Below the pieces are notes generated by a model. That model searched no databases, was not told the origin of the DNA, and was given only the letters and a program-made list of their open reading frames with translations. From the NCBI RefSeq assembly GCF_014207185.1, contig NZ_JACHCP010000009.1:1-64000 (forward strand): a stretch of 64,000 bases of DNA, read 5' to 3'. This document shows, in pieces, positions 22,365 to 32,215 of the stretch (within the stretch, counting starts at the first letter, position 1; the number at the start of each line of letters is the position of its first letter). The DNA is from Rhodanobacter sp. A1T4. Lineage in GTDB: Bacteria; Pseudomonadota; Gammaproteobacteria; Xanthomonadales; Rhodanobacteraceae. Both the position numbers and the translations under genes were made by a program.

Positions 22365-24573
22365 AGGTGGCTGCAGGGAGATCGACGCTTGTGTCGCTCT
22401 CGAATGAGGTCGCCGAATGTCCCAACTGGATGTGATAGCTACCGCCCGGCCGGCGCCAGTTTTTCTCCGTGGCATCGAACTCGGCGAGGATGTGCGGATC
22501 AGCGATGATTTCCACATGTTGCGTCGCGCCCTTCTTCAACGTGATCCGACTCCAACCGGCCAGTCGACGCGTATGCTTTTCCCCAGGCAGCGTGAGGTAA
22601 ATCTGCGGCACATCGATGCCATCACGAGTGCCTCGATTGGTGACATCAAACGCGACGGTCAGTTTTCCGTTTTCCCATTTCGCCTGCAGCTTGCTGTAAC
22701 CGAAGTTTGTATACGTCAGCCCGTAGCCAAACGGAAACAGCGGCTCGATATTTTGCCGCTGAAACCAGCGATAGCCGACATCGGCACCCTCGATGCGGTA
22801 GTCGACCGTGTCGGCAGGCTGGCCTTGCGGAGGCACACCGATCGACGCCAAGCCAGCACCAGGAATCTGCGCTCGTGGCAACTGCGACTCATCCTTCGGC
22901 CAGGTCAACGGCAGACGGCCTGACGGAGCCACCTCACCGAACAACAGCCGCGTGATAGCTTCACCGCCGCGCGCACCCGGGTACCAGGCCTCCAACACCG
23001 CACTGGTTTGATCCAGCCACGGCATGTTTACCGGCCCGTTGTTTTCCAGCACCACGATGGTGTGCGGATTGGCCTTGGCAACGGCGGTGACCAGCGCATC
23101 CTGATTGTCGGGCAACACCATGTTCGGTCGATCGAACGACTCGGCATCCCACTGTTCGACGAACACCACGGCCACATCGGCGTGTGACGCCAGTTGGGTG
23201 GCTGCCGCGGTATCGTGACCGTCGTTGAACTGGACCTTACCCGGCAAGCGGCGGCTGATCGCTTCCAGCGGCGCGGAAGGCTGATAAACGCGTGGCCCTG
23301 GCCAGCCATCCGGCGACATGCCGGGTACTGCGTTGCCGGCAGGCGGATACACCACCGACGAACCGCCGCCGCTAAGCACACCCTTGTCAGCATGACCGCC
23401 AATCAGCGCGATCGATTTGAGCGATCCCGACAGTGGCAGCAGACCGTGCTCGTTGCGCAACAACACAGCGCCGGCTTCTTCCGCACGCAGAGCGACTTCG
23501 CCATCAGCGGCGAAGTCGATGGGCGCTGCCTTTGCCGGCTGATCGATCACCCCCACGGCAAACATGCTGCGCAGAATACGTCTGACCATATCGTCGACGC
23601 GTGACTGCGGCACCTCACCGGAAGCAATGGCCGCGCGCAGCGGCTGGTCGAAATACACCGCCGGGTCGAACACTTCGCCCGCCGATTCCTGATCGAGCCC
23701 GGCCAGTGCCGATTTGCCGGCGCTATGCACAGCGCCCCAGTCGGACATCACATAACCGGGATAACCCCAGTCGCGCTTCAGCACACTGTTGAGCAACCAG
23801 TCGTTTTCACAGGCGTACACCGCATTGAAGCGGTTGTAGGCGCACATCACCGAACCGGGATGGCCGATGCCGATGGCGATCTCGAACGCCAGCAGATCGG
23901 ACTCGCGCGCGGCGGGCTCGTCGATCTGCGCGCTGAGCGTATTGCGCCCGGTTTCCAGTGCATTGAGCGCGTAGTGCTTTACGGTGGCGATGACTTTTTG
24001 ATCCTGCACGCCACGCACCGCGTTACCCGCGATGGTGCCGGCCAGCAGCGGATCTTCGCCGGCGTATTCGAAATTGCGGCCATTGCGCGGATCGCGTTCA
24101 AGGTCGACACCACCGACCAGCATCACGTTGAAACCTTTTTTTCTTGCCTCACCGCCGATCATCGCGCCGCCAGCGTAGGCGATCTGCGGATCGAAGCTGG
24201 CAGCCGTCGCCAGACCGCTTGGCAGCGACGTCGCACCACCGCTCTTGTCTGCTTTTGCCACACCCAGTCCGGCGTCAGTCTCCTGCAATGCCGGCAGGCC
24301 GAGGCGGGCCAACGCCGGTAAGTAACCGGCCGAAGTAAGCGCGCCTGATGGCATCGCCCTGCCCTGGCTCGGTTGACCGAAGTCGGCGCGGATCAACCGG
24401 AACTTTTCATCCTGCGTCATCGCTTTTAGCACCAGCGCCGCGCGCTGATCCGGTGAGAGCGACATATTCATCCACGGTCGCGCCACTGGCGCGCTAGAGG
24501 CTGTGGCCCATGCCATGGCAGCCACGCTGCCGACGAAGAACAATCCAACTCCAAAATGGTTTGCGCGTGCCAA
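22333..24573 (-). CDS. Glycoside hydrolase family 3 beta-glucosidase (746 aa)
   Basis: A signal-like N-terminus (residues about 8-27) is followed by the GH3 N-domain with KHYALNALETGRN and the nucleophile motif VMSDWG (Asp near 278). The GH3 C-domain with ENNGPVNMPW and a fibronectin-III-like tail (PLFPFGYGLTYTNF...VTNRGTRDG) complete the fold. It should cleave terminal beta-glucosyl (or xylosyl) residues from oligosaccharides in the periplasm or outside the cell. It lacks a neighbouring transport operon. BglX-like, but the exact sugar is not determined by sequence. Confidence 0.9.
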   Translation of the reverse strand: MARANHFGVGLFFVGSVAAMAWATASSAPVARPWMNMSLSPDQRAALVLKAMTQDEKFRLIRADFGQPSQGRAMPSGALTSAGYLPALARLGLPALQETDAGLGVAKADKSGGATSLPSGLATAASFDPQIAYAGGAMIGGEARKKGFNVMLVGGVDLERDPRNGRNFEYAGEDPLLAGTIAGNAVRGVQDQKVIATVKHYALNALETGRNTLSAQIDEPAARESDLLAFEIAIGIGHPGSVMCAYNRFNAVYACENDWLLNSVLKRDWGYPGYVMSDWGAVHSAGKSALAGLDQESAGEVFDPAVYFDQPLRAAIASGEVPQSRVDDMVRRILRSMFAVGVIDQPAKAAPIDFAADGEVALRAEEAGAVLLRNEHGLLPLSGSLKSIALIGGHADKGVLSGGGSSVVYPPAGNAVPGMSPDGWPGPRVYQPSAPLEAISRRLPGKVQFNDGHDTAAATQLASHADVAVVFVEQWDAESFDRPNMVLPDNQDALVTAVAKANPHTIVVLENNGPVNMPWLDQTSAVLEAWYPGARGGEAITRLLFGEVAPSGRLPLTWPKDESQLPRAQIPGAGLASIGVPPQGQPADTVDYRIEGADVGYRWFQRQNIEPLFPFGYGLTYTNFGYSKLQAKWENGKLTVAFDVTNRGTRDGIDVPQIYLTLPGEKHTRRLAGWSRITLKKGATQHVEIIADPHILAEFDATEKNWRRPGGSYHIQLGHSATSFESDTSVDLPAATFSARRSHASP

Positions 24574-24703
24574 AGCGAACTCCTTTCTCGTTCAAGCCGA
24601 TAACCAAGGATGCCACGCTCGGTCAGGCGATGTCCGTGAACATGGTTCAGCCCAGAGGCTGCTGACAGACCGCAAATGCCATTGCAGCATGACAAAAACA
24701 GGC

Positions 24704-24733
24704 AACAAAAAACCCGCTCGACGGCGGGTTTTC
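24704..24733 (-). terminator. Rho-independent terminator after the tRNA cluster
   Basis: On the minus strand, AAAACCCGCC...GCGGGTTTTTT forms a short GC stem followed by a T run, just downstream of tRNA-Cys. Confidence 0.7.
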
Positions 24734-24758
24734 AGGGCTGCTTGCAGCCACAACGCAA

Positions 24759-24832
24759 TGGAGGCCTAGGTCGGAATCGAACCGGCGTACGCGGCTTTGC
24801 AGGCCGCTGCATGACCACTCTGCCACCAGGCC
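24759..24832 (-). tRNA. tRNA-Cys (GCA)
   Basis: Cloverleaf from GGCCTGG to CCAGGCC-type acceptor pairing with encoded CCA. The anticodon loop is CTGCAAA (anticodon GCA), and the T loop GGTTCGATTCC is canonical. It lies in the order pgsA - Gly - Gly - Cys, as in enterobacterial pgsA-glyW-cysT. Confidence 0.95.
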
Positions 24833-24929
24833 ATTGCGTGCTACTTCGCGATCATCCTTATCGAATCAGAATGATCGCAGGTTGCCTCTAAAAAACAAAA
24901 CCCCGGTAGTCCGAGGCTTTGCTGAAAAC

Positions 24930-25005
<76 letters not shown>

Positions 25006-25117
25006 AACTGAGCGGCGAATCATAGCAGAAGCAACTCGCCTGTGAATACCCGCCGCATCAAATGCCACTCTGATTTGCCGCTTTTTGAGCAACTACCTGC
25101 ACGCAAGTCCCAAACAG

Positions 25118-25145
25118 CAAAGCCCCGAACAAGTCGGGGCTTTGC
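25118..25145 (-). terminator. Hairpin between the two tRNA-Gly genes
   Basis: CAAAGCCCCGA and TCGGGGCTTTG form a perfect 11-bp stem around ACAAG. The T-tract on the minus strand is weak, so it may be a processing or partial termination signal. Confidence 0.5.
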
Positions 25146-25153
25146 TTGAAAAC

Positions 25154-25229
<76 letters not shown>

Positions 25230-25301
25230 ATTGGAGCCGGGCATTCTAATACGTGAATGCGGATCGTCAACCCCGCATCTCCCGATTTCGCACGATGGAC
25301 C

Positions 25302-25922
25302 TCACGCCTCGTGATCAGGCTTGCTGGCGCCTTGCGCCACAGGCACATCACCGCGAAGCATCGGCCATGCAGCGCGCAGGTAATAAACGCCTGACCAGAT
25401 GGTAAGGATGCCGGCGATCACCAGCAGGCCTTCGCCGATGTGATACAGCCGCAAGGCAGTGGCCTCCTTCTCGTGCTGCACGATCAGCACCACCAGCGCC
25501 ACCATCTGCATGATGGTCTTGAGCTTGCCGACCAGCGCCACCTTCACTGTGGCACTCATGCCAATTTCAGCCATCCATTCGCGCAATGCCGACACACTGA
25601 TCTCGCGGCCGACGATGACAGCCGACGTCAGTGCCAGCAGGATGCTCGACCAGCCACTGGTCGGATCGGATTCGACCAGCAAAAACAGTGTCACCGCCAC
25701 CATCAGCTTGTCGGCGACCGGATCGAGAAACGCACCAAACGCCGAGGTCAGGTTCATCCGGCGTGCCAGGTAACCGTCCAGCCAGTCGGTAATCGCCGCG
25801 AGCACGAACACGATGGCCGCCGTGATGTTGTGTCCCGGAAACGGCAGGTAAAACACCGCGACCATCACCGGCAGCAACGCGACGCGGAAGAGGGTCAGCC
25901 AGGTTGGCAGGTTGATGCGCAT
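25302..25922 (-). CDS. pgsA: CDP-diacylglycerol-glycerol-3-phosphate 3-phosphatidyltransferase (206 aa)
   Basis: The CDP-alcohol phosphotransferase motif DWLDGYLARRMN...GAFLDPVADK (D-x2-D-G-x2-A-R-x8-G-x3-D-x3-D) is complete. The enzyme makes phosphatidylglycerol phosphate, the first committed step to phosphatidylglycerol and cardiolipin, in the inner membrane; several hydrophobic helices are visible. MRINLPTWLTLFR is the family start; the frame extends upstream without support. It lies downstream of uvrC on the same strand, as in many gammaproteobacteria. Confidence 0.95.
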   Translation of the reverse strand: MRINLPTWLTLFRVALLPVMVAVFYLPFPGHNITAAIVFVLAAITDWLDGYLARRMNLTSAFGAFLDPVADKLMVAVTLFLLVESDPTSGWSSILLALTSAVIVGREISVSALREWMAEIGMSATVKVALVGKLKTIMQMVALVVLIVQHEKEATALRLYHIGEGLLVIAGILTIWSGVYYLRAAWPMLRGDVPVAQGASKPDHEA

Positions 25923-26024
25923 TTGAAGTCCAATGGTTTGTTGCAGTGTCGCATGGCATAGCTTCAACGGATGAACAAAAGCTGCAGGGATCAAGCCGAA
26001 AATACAAAATCCGGACCAGAAATT

Positions 26025-27866
26025 TCACGGATGCAGACTGGCATAGATTCGCTCTGCCAGACCACGATCAATACCCTTTATCTGCATCAACTCCTCGACG
26101 CCGGCGCTCTCGACGCCAGACAAACCGCCGAATGCCTTCAGCAGCGCCGAGCGACGGCGTGCACCGATGCCAGGTACGTCTTCCAACACGCTGCGCTCGC
26201 GGGCCTTTTCCCGTCGCTTGCGATGACCGCTGATGGCGAAACGGTGGGCCTCGTCGCGCACCGCCGCCACCAGATGCAGGGCCGGCGATGACGAACCGGG
26301 ATGCAGCTCGCGACCGAGACTGCCGGCGGCCTTGCGCGCCAGTACCAGGGTCTCTTCGCCTGCACGCCGGCCTGGCCCTTTGGCGACGCCAACCACTTCG
26401 ATGCCGGTGACGCCCAGTTCGCCCAGTACATCCAGCGCCTGCGCTACCTGGCCGTTACCGCCATCGATCAGGAGCACGTCGGGCTTCGCACCTTCGCCGT
26501 CAGCGACTTTGCGGAACCGCCGGGTCAGCGCCTGATGCATGGCAGCGTAATCGTCACCCGGCGTGATGCCCGCGATATTGAAGCGGCGGTAATGCGATTT
26601 CTCCGGCCCTTCAGGCCCGAATACCACGCACGAAGCGACAGTGGCCTCGCCCATCGTATGGCTGATGTCGAAGCACTCGATCCGTCTGGGCGAAAAATCC
26701 AGCTCAAGCACTTTCTGCAGGTCGTCAAAGCGCGTGCCCAGTGTCTGCCGGCTGGCCAGCCGAGCCGTCAGCGAGGCGCGCGCATTGCGCTGAGCCATCT
26801 GCAGGAATTGCGCGCGATCGCTGCGCACGCTGGATTTCAGCTCCACCACGTGACCGGACTGTTCGGCCAGCAGCTCGGCGAGCATGGCCTGGTCGGCAAT
26901 CGGCTCACCGAGAATCAGCTCACGTGGCACCGGCCGGTCGAGGTAGTACTGCGCGATGAACTGCGCCAGCACGTCGGGCGATTCGGCATCCAGCGGCAAC
27001 CGCGGAAAGAAATCGCGTGTGCCCAGGCTGATGCCGTTGCGGAAAAACAGCACGCTGACGCAAGCGATGCCCGATTCGATACTGCAGGCGATCACATCCA
27101 TGTCGGCGCTGGCGCCCTGCACGTGATACTGCGCCTGCAGTTGGCGCAGGGCCGCGACCTGATCGCGCAGGATCGCCGCGCGCTCGAACTGCAACGCCTT
27201 GCTGGACTGCTCCATGGCCTCGCCCAGTTCGTCGAGCACGGCATTGCTGCGGCCTTCGAGAAACATCTGCGCATGGCGCACGTCGCTGGCGTAATCGTCT
27301 ACGCTGATAAGCTGTACGCACGGCGCCGTGCAGCGGCCAATCTGGTGCTGCAGGCAGGGCCGCGAACGGTTGCGGAAATAGCTGTCCTCGCACTGGCGCA
27401 CTTTGAACAGCTTCTGCATCAAGCTGAGGCTTTCACGGACCGCGTAAGTGCTCGGATAAGGTCCGAAAAACTTGCCCTTGAGGTTCTTTGCGCCTCGATG
27501 AAACGCCAGCCGCGGATAATCCTCACCGTTGGACAGGTAGATGTATGGATAGCTTTTGTCGTCGCGCAGCAGGATGTTGTAGCGCGGCTTGAGCGACTTG
27601 ATCAGCTGCGATTCCAGCAGCAGCGCCTCGCCCTCGGTCCTCGTGACCGTGATCTCGACACGGGCGATCTGCGACACCATCGCCGCAATGCGCGGCTCCA
27701 TCCGCGGCTTCAGGAAATAGCTGCCGACGCGCTTCTTGAGATTGCCCGCCTTGCCGACGTAAAGCAGCTCGCCCTCGTCATCGAAATAGCGATAGACGCC
27801 AGACGAGGTCGTCAGCGTCTGAACAAAGACTTTGCCGTCGAACGGCTGCGGTGGGGGAACCTGCAT
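26025..27866 (-). CDS. uvrC: Excinuclease ABC subunit C (613 aa)
   Basis: N-terminal GIY-YIG nuclease (GVYRYFDD...LLYVGKAGNLKKRV, residues about 18-40), a cysteine pair region (CQHQIGRCTAPC), UVR domain, RNase H-like endonuclease domain (ECFDISHTMGEATVASCVVF, IDGGNGQV) and C-terminal helix-hairpin-helix (LEDVPGIGARRRSALL). It makes both incisions in nucleotide excision repair after UvrAB recognises damage. Length is normal for the family. The gene begins 9 bp after the phosphatase stop and is followed by pgsA. Confidence 0.97.
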   Translation of the reverse strand: MQVPPPQPFDGKVFVQTLTTSSGVYRYFDDEGELLYVGKAGNLKKRVGSYFLKPRMEPRIAAMVSQIARVEITVTRTEGEALLLESQLIKSLKPRYNILLRDDKSYPYIYLSNGEDYPRLAFHRGAKNLKGKFFGPYPSTYAVRESLSLMQKLFKVRQCEDSYFRNRSRPCLQHQIGRCTAPCVQLISVDDYASDVRHAQMFLEGRSNAVLDELGEAMEQSSKALQFERAAILRDQVAALRQLQAQYHVQGASADMDVIACSIESGIACVSVLFFRNGISLGTRDFFPRLPLDAESPDVLAQFIAQYYLDRPVPRELILGEPIADQAMLAELLAEQSGHVVELKSSVRSDRAQFLQMAQRNARASLTARLASRQTLGTRFDDLQKVLELDFSPRRIECFDISHTMGEATVASCVVFGPEGPEKSHYRRFNIAGITPGDDYAAMHQALTRRFRKVADGEGAKPDVLLIDGGNGQVAQALDVLGELGVTGIEVVGVAKGPGRRAGEETLVLARKAAGSLGRELHPGSSSPALHLVAAVRDEAHRFAISGHRKRREKARERSVLEDVPGIGARRRSALLKAFGGLSGVESAGVEELMQIKGIDRGLAERIYASLHP

Positions 27867-27875
27867 GCCGAGACT

Positions 27876-28382
27876 TTAGCGCGCCGCGCTGCGTGATGCT
27901 GCTGCCAACGACTCGCCGCGCCGAAGTCGAACGATCAAACCATCCACACCCTGCTCCGCCAGCTTCAATACATGCCGGAATGCATCCAGGTCCTCGTAGT
28001 AAGGATCGGGCACGATCGGTGGGACGTACGGGTCCAGGCCGGCCGCGTCGAGAAAGAGGCTCACACGATCTTTGTCATCGACGGGACTGTGTTCGCGCAG
28101 CAAGGCAAGGTTGTCATCGTCCATCGCCAAAATTGCGTCGAAGCGACTGAAATCATCGGCAGCCAGCTGCCGCACGCGATGATCGCGCAAGCTGTAGCCT
28201 GCTTCCTCGGCGACGCGTATCGAGCGGGGGTCCGCACCCTGCCCCACGTGCCAGCCTCCGGTACCGCAGGAATCTACCGCGACCGACAGCCCCGCGTCAG
28301 CAAACCGCTGGCGAGCGACCGCAGCCACCAGCGGCGAGCGACAGATATTGCCCAGGCAGACGAAGAGTATCGATGAGGTCAT
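27876..28382 (-). CDS. Low-molecular-weight protein-tyrosine phosphatase (168 aa)
   Basis: The start [17 protein letters not shown] carries the P-loop C9-x5-R15-S with both catalytic Cys and Arg. The general-acid Asp is in the [12 protein letters not shown] motif. The fold is that of LMW-PTP enzymes, which remove phosphate from tyrosine residues, in bacteria often on exopolysaccharide kinases. A longer upstream frame has no family support. No capsule genes lie nearby; it shares strand with uvrC, 9 bp away, so co-transcription is likely. Substrate is not known. Confidence 0.9.
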   Translation of the reverse strand: MTSSILFVCLGNICRSPLVAAVARQRFADAGLSVAVDSCGTGGWHVGQGADPRSIRVAEEAGYSLRDHRVRQLAADDFSRFDAILAMDDDNLALLREHSPVDDKDRVSLFLDAAGLDPYVPPIVPDPYYEDLDAFRHVLKLAEQGVDGLIVRLRRGESLAAASRSAAR

Positions 28383-28544
28383 GGCGTGAAGATATTCGAA
28401 GAAACCGCTGTGCTTTTTAGATGGGGCCGTAGACCCCGCGAGCAAGGACTGCGGGACACGATTCCCCCGTGTTGCGCAATGCGGAACCACATCGGCATCG
28501 AGCAGGCTAAAATGGGGATCGGCCCACGTCAAAGGAAACACCGA

Positions 28545-29747
28545 GTGATCATTCATCCCAAGGTTCGAGGCTTTATCTGCATCACCGCGCATCCCGTGGG
28601 TTGCGCGAAGAATGTGCAGGAGCAGATCCAGATCACCGAGGCGCTGGACAAGCCATCGATCGGCCCCAAGCGTGTGCTGGTGATCGGCGCTTCGACCGGC
28701 TATGGCCTAGCCAGCCGCATCACCGCGGCGTTCGGCTATGGCGCGGCGACCCTAGGGGTTTTCTTTGAAAAGCCGGGTACGGAAAAGTGCGGCACAGCCG
28801 GCTGGTACAACGCCGGCGCGTTCGACAAACTGGCCAAGCAGGCCGGCCTTTTCAGCAAATCGATCAACGGTGACGCGTTTTCGAATGAAGCACGCCAGCA
28901 CGCCATCAATATCATCCGCAATGAGATGGGTGGCCAGATCGATCTGGTGGTCTATTCGCTTGCCTCGCCCGTGCGCAAGCTGCCCGGCAGCGGTGAACTG
29001 AAGCGCTCGGCGCTCAAAACTATCGGCGAGGTTTATACCGCCACCACGGTCGACACCAACAAGAACGCCGTGGTCGAAGTCTCGGTGGAACCAGCGACGG
29101 AGCAGGAAGTGGAAGACACCGTCGCCGTGATGGGCGGCGAGGACTGGTCGCTCTGGATCGACGCGCTGAGCGAGGCCGGCGTGCTGGCGGACAACGCCAA
29201 AACCGTCGCCTACAGCTACATCGGCACCGAAATCACCTGGCCGATCTACTGGCATGGCGCGCTGGGCCGGGCCAAGCAGCATCTCGATCGCACCGCCAGC
29301 GAATTGCGCGAGCGGTACAAAGCGAAAGGTCTTGCCGCGAACGTGGCCATGATGAAGTCCGTCGTGACCCAGGCCAGCGCGGCGATTCCGGTGCTGCCGT
29401 TGTATATCGCGCTGGTGTTCAAAGTGATGAAGGAAAAAGGCCTGCATGAGGGCACCATCGAGCAGGCCAACCGCCTTTTTCGCGAGCATTTGTACCGTGC
29501 CGACGGTCAGGCGCCGGTGACCGACGAAGAGCACCGCCTGCGGCTGGACGACTGGGAGCTGCGCGAAGACGTGCAGGCGCGCTGCAAGGAGCTGTGGCCG
29601 CAAGTCACTACCGAGAACCTGTTCGAGATCAGCGACTACGCCAGCTACAAGCATGAGTTCCTCAAGCTGTTCGGCTTCGAACGCGCAGACGTCGACTATG
29701 AGGTGGATGTGCCGACCGTACTCGCCTTTGATTGCGACGAGCTTTGA
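28545..29747 (+). CDS. fabV: Trans-2-enoyl-ACP reductase FabV (400 aa)
   Basis: The GTG at 28545, with an AAAGGA site 8 bp upstream, gives the family N-terminus [20 protein letters not shown]. The NADH-binding region is [17 protein letters not shown], and the catalytic Y-x8-K is present in [11 protein letters not shown]. Length of about 400 residues is standard. FabV reduces the enoyl-ACP double bond in the last step of each fatty acid elongation cycle and is naturally insensitive to triclosan. It diverges from the tyrosine phosphatase gene. Confidence 0.95.
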   Translation: MIIHPKVRGFICITAHPVGCAKNVQEQIQITEALDKPSIGPKRVLVIGASTGYGLASRITAAFGYGAATLGVFFEKPGTEKCGTAGWYNAGAFDKLAKQAGLFSKSINGDAFSNEARQHAINIIRNEMGGQIDLVVYSLASPVRKLPGSGELKRSALKTIGEVYTATTVDTNKNAVVEVSVEPATEQEVEDTVAVMGGEDWSLWIDALSEAGVLADNAKTVAYSYIGTEITWPIYWHGALGRAKQHLDRTASELRERYKAKGLAANVAMMKSVVTQASAAIPVLPLYIALVFKVMKEKGLHEGTIEQANRLFREHLYRADGQAPVTDEEHRLRLDDWELREDVQARCKELWPQVTTENLFEISDYASYKHEFLKLFGFERADVDYEVDVPTVLAFDCDEL

Positions 29748-29756
29748 GTGATCTGT

Positions 29757-29787
29757 TACGCCGTCGATTCAACGATACGACGGCGTA
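29757..29787. terminator. Hairpin between fabV and kdsB 3' ends
   Basis: TACGCCGTCG and CGACGGCGTA form a perfect 10-bp stem with an 11-nt loop, between two convergent genes. There is no strong T run, so it may act as a bidirectional, weak or factor-assisted terminator. Confidence 0.4.
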
Positions 29788-29825
29788 CATCTCAATCTGC
29801 GGACAGCTTGATCAGCGCTGGTTGA

Positions 29826-30602
29826 TCAGAGTTGCGCCTGCAGCCACTGCTCAGCACGCTGCAAGTCCTCGAGCGTGTCGATGCCTGGCGGAAACGGTTC
29901 GGGCGTCATGCGCACGGCAATGGCGTAGCCGTGCTCGAGCACACGCAGCTGCTCCAGCGACTCGGCCTGCTCCAGCACCGTGCGCGATAACGTGGTGTAT
30001 TGCTTGAGAAAGCCCGCACGATAGGCGTAGATGCCGATATGCCGCAGAAACGGCAGCTCGACGGGCAGCGTGTCACGATCGATCGCGAAGGCGTCGCGTG
30101 CCCACGGCAGCGGCGCGCGGCTGAAGTACAACGCACGACCACTCTCGGCACGTACCAGCTTCACCACGTTGGAATCGAACAGCTCGTGCGCCTCGGCGAT
30201 CGCGGTGGCCAGCGTGGCCATCGGTGCGTCATCCTCGGCCAGCGCGCGCGCCACTTCGCGAATACCCGCCGCCGGCGCAAACGGCTCGTCACCCTGCAGG
30301 TTCACTACAATGGCGTCGTCAGCCCAGCCGTAATAAGCGGCGCATTCGGCGAGCCGGTCGCTGCCGGAGGCGTGATCCGGACGCGTCATGCAGATATCGA
30401 CACCCTGCCCGACCAGTGCATCGGCGATGCGTTGATCATCCACTGCCACTACCACCTGACTCGCGCCAGCCTGCAGCGCACGCTGGGCCACCCGCACCAC
30501 CATCGGCACGCCGGCAATGCTTCGCAGCGGTTTGCCCGGCAAGCGGGTCGACGCGTAACGAGCCGGAATGGCGACAATGAAGTCGGGTACAGCGTCAGTC
30601 AT
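29826..30602 (-). CDS. kdsB: 3-deoxy-manno-octulosonate cytidylyltransferase (258 aa)
   Basis: Begins [19 protein letters not shown], the nucleotide-binding motif, followed by [35 protein letters not shown] and HIGIYAYR, all characteristic of KdsB. It activates KDO to CMP-KDO for lipopolysaccharide inner-core assembly in the cytoplasm. It is transcribed from the aroA side and separated from aroA by a 168 bp hairpin element. Confidence 0.96.
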   Translation of the reverse strand: MTDAVPDFIVAIPARYASTRLPGKPLRSIAGVPMVVRVAQRALQAGASQVVVAVDDQRIADALVGQGVDICMTRPDHASGSDRLAECAAYYGWADDAIVVNLQGDEPFAPAAGIREVARALAEDDAPMATLATAIAEAHELFDSNVVKLVRAESGRALYFSRAPLPWARDAFAIDRDTLPVELPFLRHIGIYAYRAGFLKQYTTLSRTVLEQAESLEQLRVLEHGYAIAVRMTPEPFPPGIDTLEDLQRAEQWLQAQL

Positions 30603-30629
30603 GAGAGTCTCTCGGCATGGGAGCCAAGC

Positions 30630-30797
30630 CTAGGAGCCTGGGCAGCAGAAACACAAGCGGCTGCGGCTGCGCTCTTTTGGCCAGCTTTTCCGCTCCTTTT
30701 CGTTGAATAGCTACGGCTATTCGCCTCAAATGAGCGAAAAACCTTACTAAAAAGTGCTTTGCCTCGCTCGCTTGGTTTCTACCGTCCAGGCTCCTAG
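30630..30797. repeat. MITE-like 168 bp hairpin element
   Basis: CTAGGAGCCTGG at 30630-30641 and its exact reverse complement at 30786-30797 form 12-bp terminal inverted repeats. The interior folds on itself around GAATAGC-TACG-GCTATTC, with flanking arms (GCTTTTCCGCTC... against ...GAGCGAAAAACC) that pair imperfectly. It contains no gene. Its position between aroA and kdsB could affect transcription of kdsB. Confidence 0.7.
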
Positions 30798-30829
30798 CCG
30801 CAACGACGGCGTGAGGCGAACCGGCGAAC

Positions 30830-32146
30830 TTAATCGATCGCCCGCAGCGCGAAACCGCAGCCGTTAGCCAGTTCAAGAAAACCAGGAAATGACGTGGCCA
30901 CGTGGCTGCAATCGTTGATCCGCACCGGCGCTTCGGCGACCAGACCGGCCACTGCAAAGCTCATCGCGATGCGGTGATCAAGATGGCTTTGCACCGAACC
31001 GCCACCAAGCTTGCCACCGTGGATGATCGCGCCGTCGGGCGTCTCTTCGATGCACGCGCCGAGCGCACGCAGCCCAGTAGCCATCGTCGCGATGCGATCG
31101 GATTCCTTTACCCGCAACTCGGCCGCGCCGCGGATCGTCGTGGTTCCCGTTGCCACCGCCGCCGCAATGAACAGCACGGGGAACTCGTCAATCATGTCAG
31201 GCACCAGCGACTCGGGCAGCTCGATGCCGTGCAGCGGTGCATAACGAACGACGAGGTCGCCTACCGGCTCACCACCGCTCTCGCGTGGCGACTCGATCGC
31301 AATATCGGCCCCCATCAGGCGCAGCGCATGCAGCAAGCCGGTGCGGCGCGGATTCAGGCCTACCGCCGGCAGGCGCAGGTGTGAACCCGGCACGATGCTG
31401 GCAGCGACCAGGAAAAATGCTGCCGAGGAAAAATCGGCTGGCACTTCGACGTCCGTGGCGCGCAGCGTGTGACCTCCCTCCAGGCTGGCATGACCTGGCG
31501 AAAAATCGATCGGCCAGTCGAAGGCAGCCAGCATGCGCTCGGTGTAATCGCGGGTCGGATGCGGTTCGATGATCTCGGTCACGCCTTCACTGTAAAGGCC
31601 AGCCAGCAGCAGGGCCGACTTCACCTGTGCGCTGGCAACCGGCAATTCGTAACGGATGCCGCGCATGGCCTGACCACCGTGCACGATCAACGGTGGCAGC
31701 CCGTCGCGGCTATCGATGCGCGCGCCCATCTGTATCAGCGGATCAGTCACTCGACGCATGGGTCGCTTCGACAGCGATGCATCGCCGACCAGTTCGCTGT
31801 CGAACGTCTGCCCAGCCAGCAAGCCGGTGAGCAGGCGCATGCCGGTTCCCGCGTTGCCGCAATCAAGTGGTTCGGAGGAACCGCGCAAACCGTGCAGGCC
31901 AACACCGTGGACCACTCGCTCGCCGCTCGATGGTGTCTCGATGCGCACGCCTAGCTTCGACAACACCGCCGCGGTGGCGCGGGTATCTTCGCCTTCCAGA
32001 AAACCGTGGATACGCGACGTACCCTCAGCGATCGCGGACAGCATCAGGGCACGGTGCGAGACGGACTTGTCGCCCGGCACACGGAGTTCGCCATGCAGGG
32101 ACTGACCCGGCTGACTGCTCCAGTCAAGACTGCTTCGATCGGACAT
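30830..32146 (-). CDS. aroA: 3-phosphoshikimate 1-carboxyvinyltransferase (EPSP synthase, 438 aa)
   Basis: The conserved VPGDKSVSHRALM, LDCGNAGTGMRLL, GDASLSKRPMRR, SAQVKSALLLAGL, DMIDEFPVLFIAAA and LRVKESDRIA motifs are all present. It joins phosphoenolpyruvate and shikimate 3-phosphate in the chorismate pathway. GDKS and SAQVK occur in glyphosate-tolerant class II enzymes, but NPRRTG differs from the NxTR-type motif. Start chosen at MSDRSSLDW; the frame upstream has no support. It follows pheA on the same strand by 69 bp in the serC-pheA-aroA order. Confidence 0.96.
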   Translation of the reverse strand: MSDRSSLDWSSQPGQSLHGELRVPGDKSVSHRALMLSAIAEGTSRIHGFLEGEDTRATAAVLSKLGVRIETPSSGERVVHGVGLHGLRGSSEPLDCGNAGTGMRLLTGLLAGQTFDSELVGDASLSKRPMRRVTDPLIQMGARIDSRDGLPPLIVHGGQAMRGIRYELPVASAQVKSALLLAGLYSEGVTEIIEPHPTRDYTERMLAAFDWPIDFSPGHASLEGGHTLRATDVEVPADFSSAAFFLVAASIVPGSHLRLPAVGLNPRRTGLLHALRLMGADIAIESPRESGGEPVGDLVVRYAPLHGIELPESLVPDMIDEFPVLFIAAAVATGTTTIRGAAELRVKESDRIATMATGLRALGACIEETPDGAIIHGGKLGGGSVQSHLDHRIAMSFAVAGLVAEAPVRINDCSHVATSFPGFLELANGCGFALRAID

Positions 32147-32215
32147 GGTCAAACGACTTTCTCCAGAACGATTTCTTCGACAACGATCCATGCTGTATTG
32201 CGCACATCGATCATC

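Noticed and set aside
26301-27896. 531-codon frame opposite uvrC
   Set aside because: It mirrors uvrC codon structure in a GC-rich gene; uvrC motifs are complete and this product shows none.
30595-30957. 120-codon frame spanning the kdsB start, the MITE-like element and the aroA end
   Set aside because: It runs through a non-coding hairpin and two real genes in the wrong frame; no domain.
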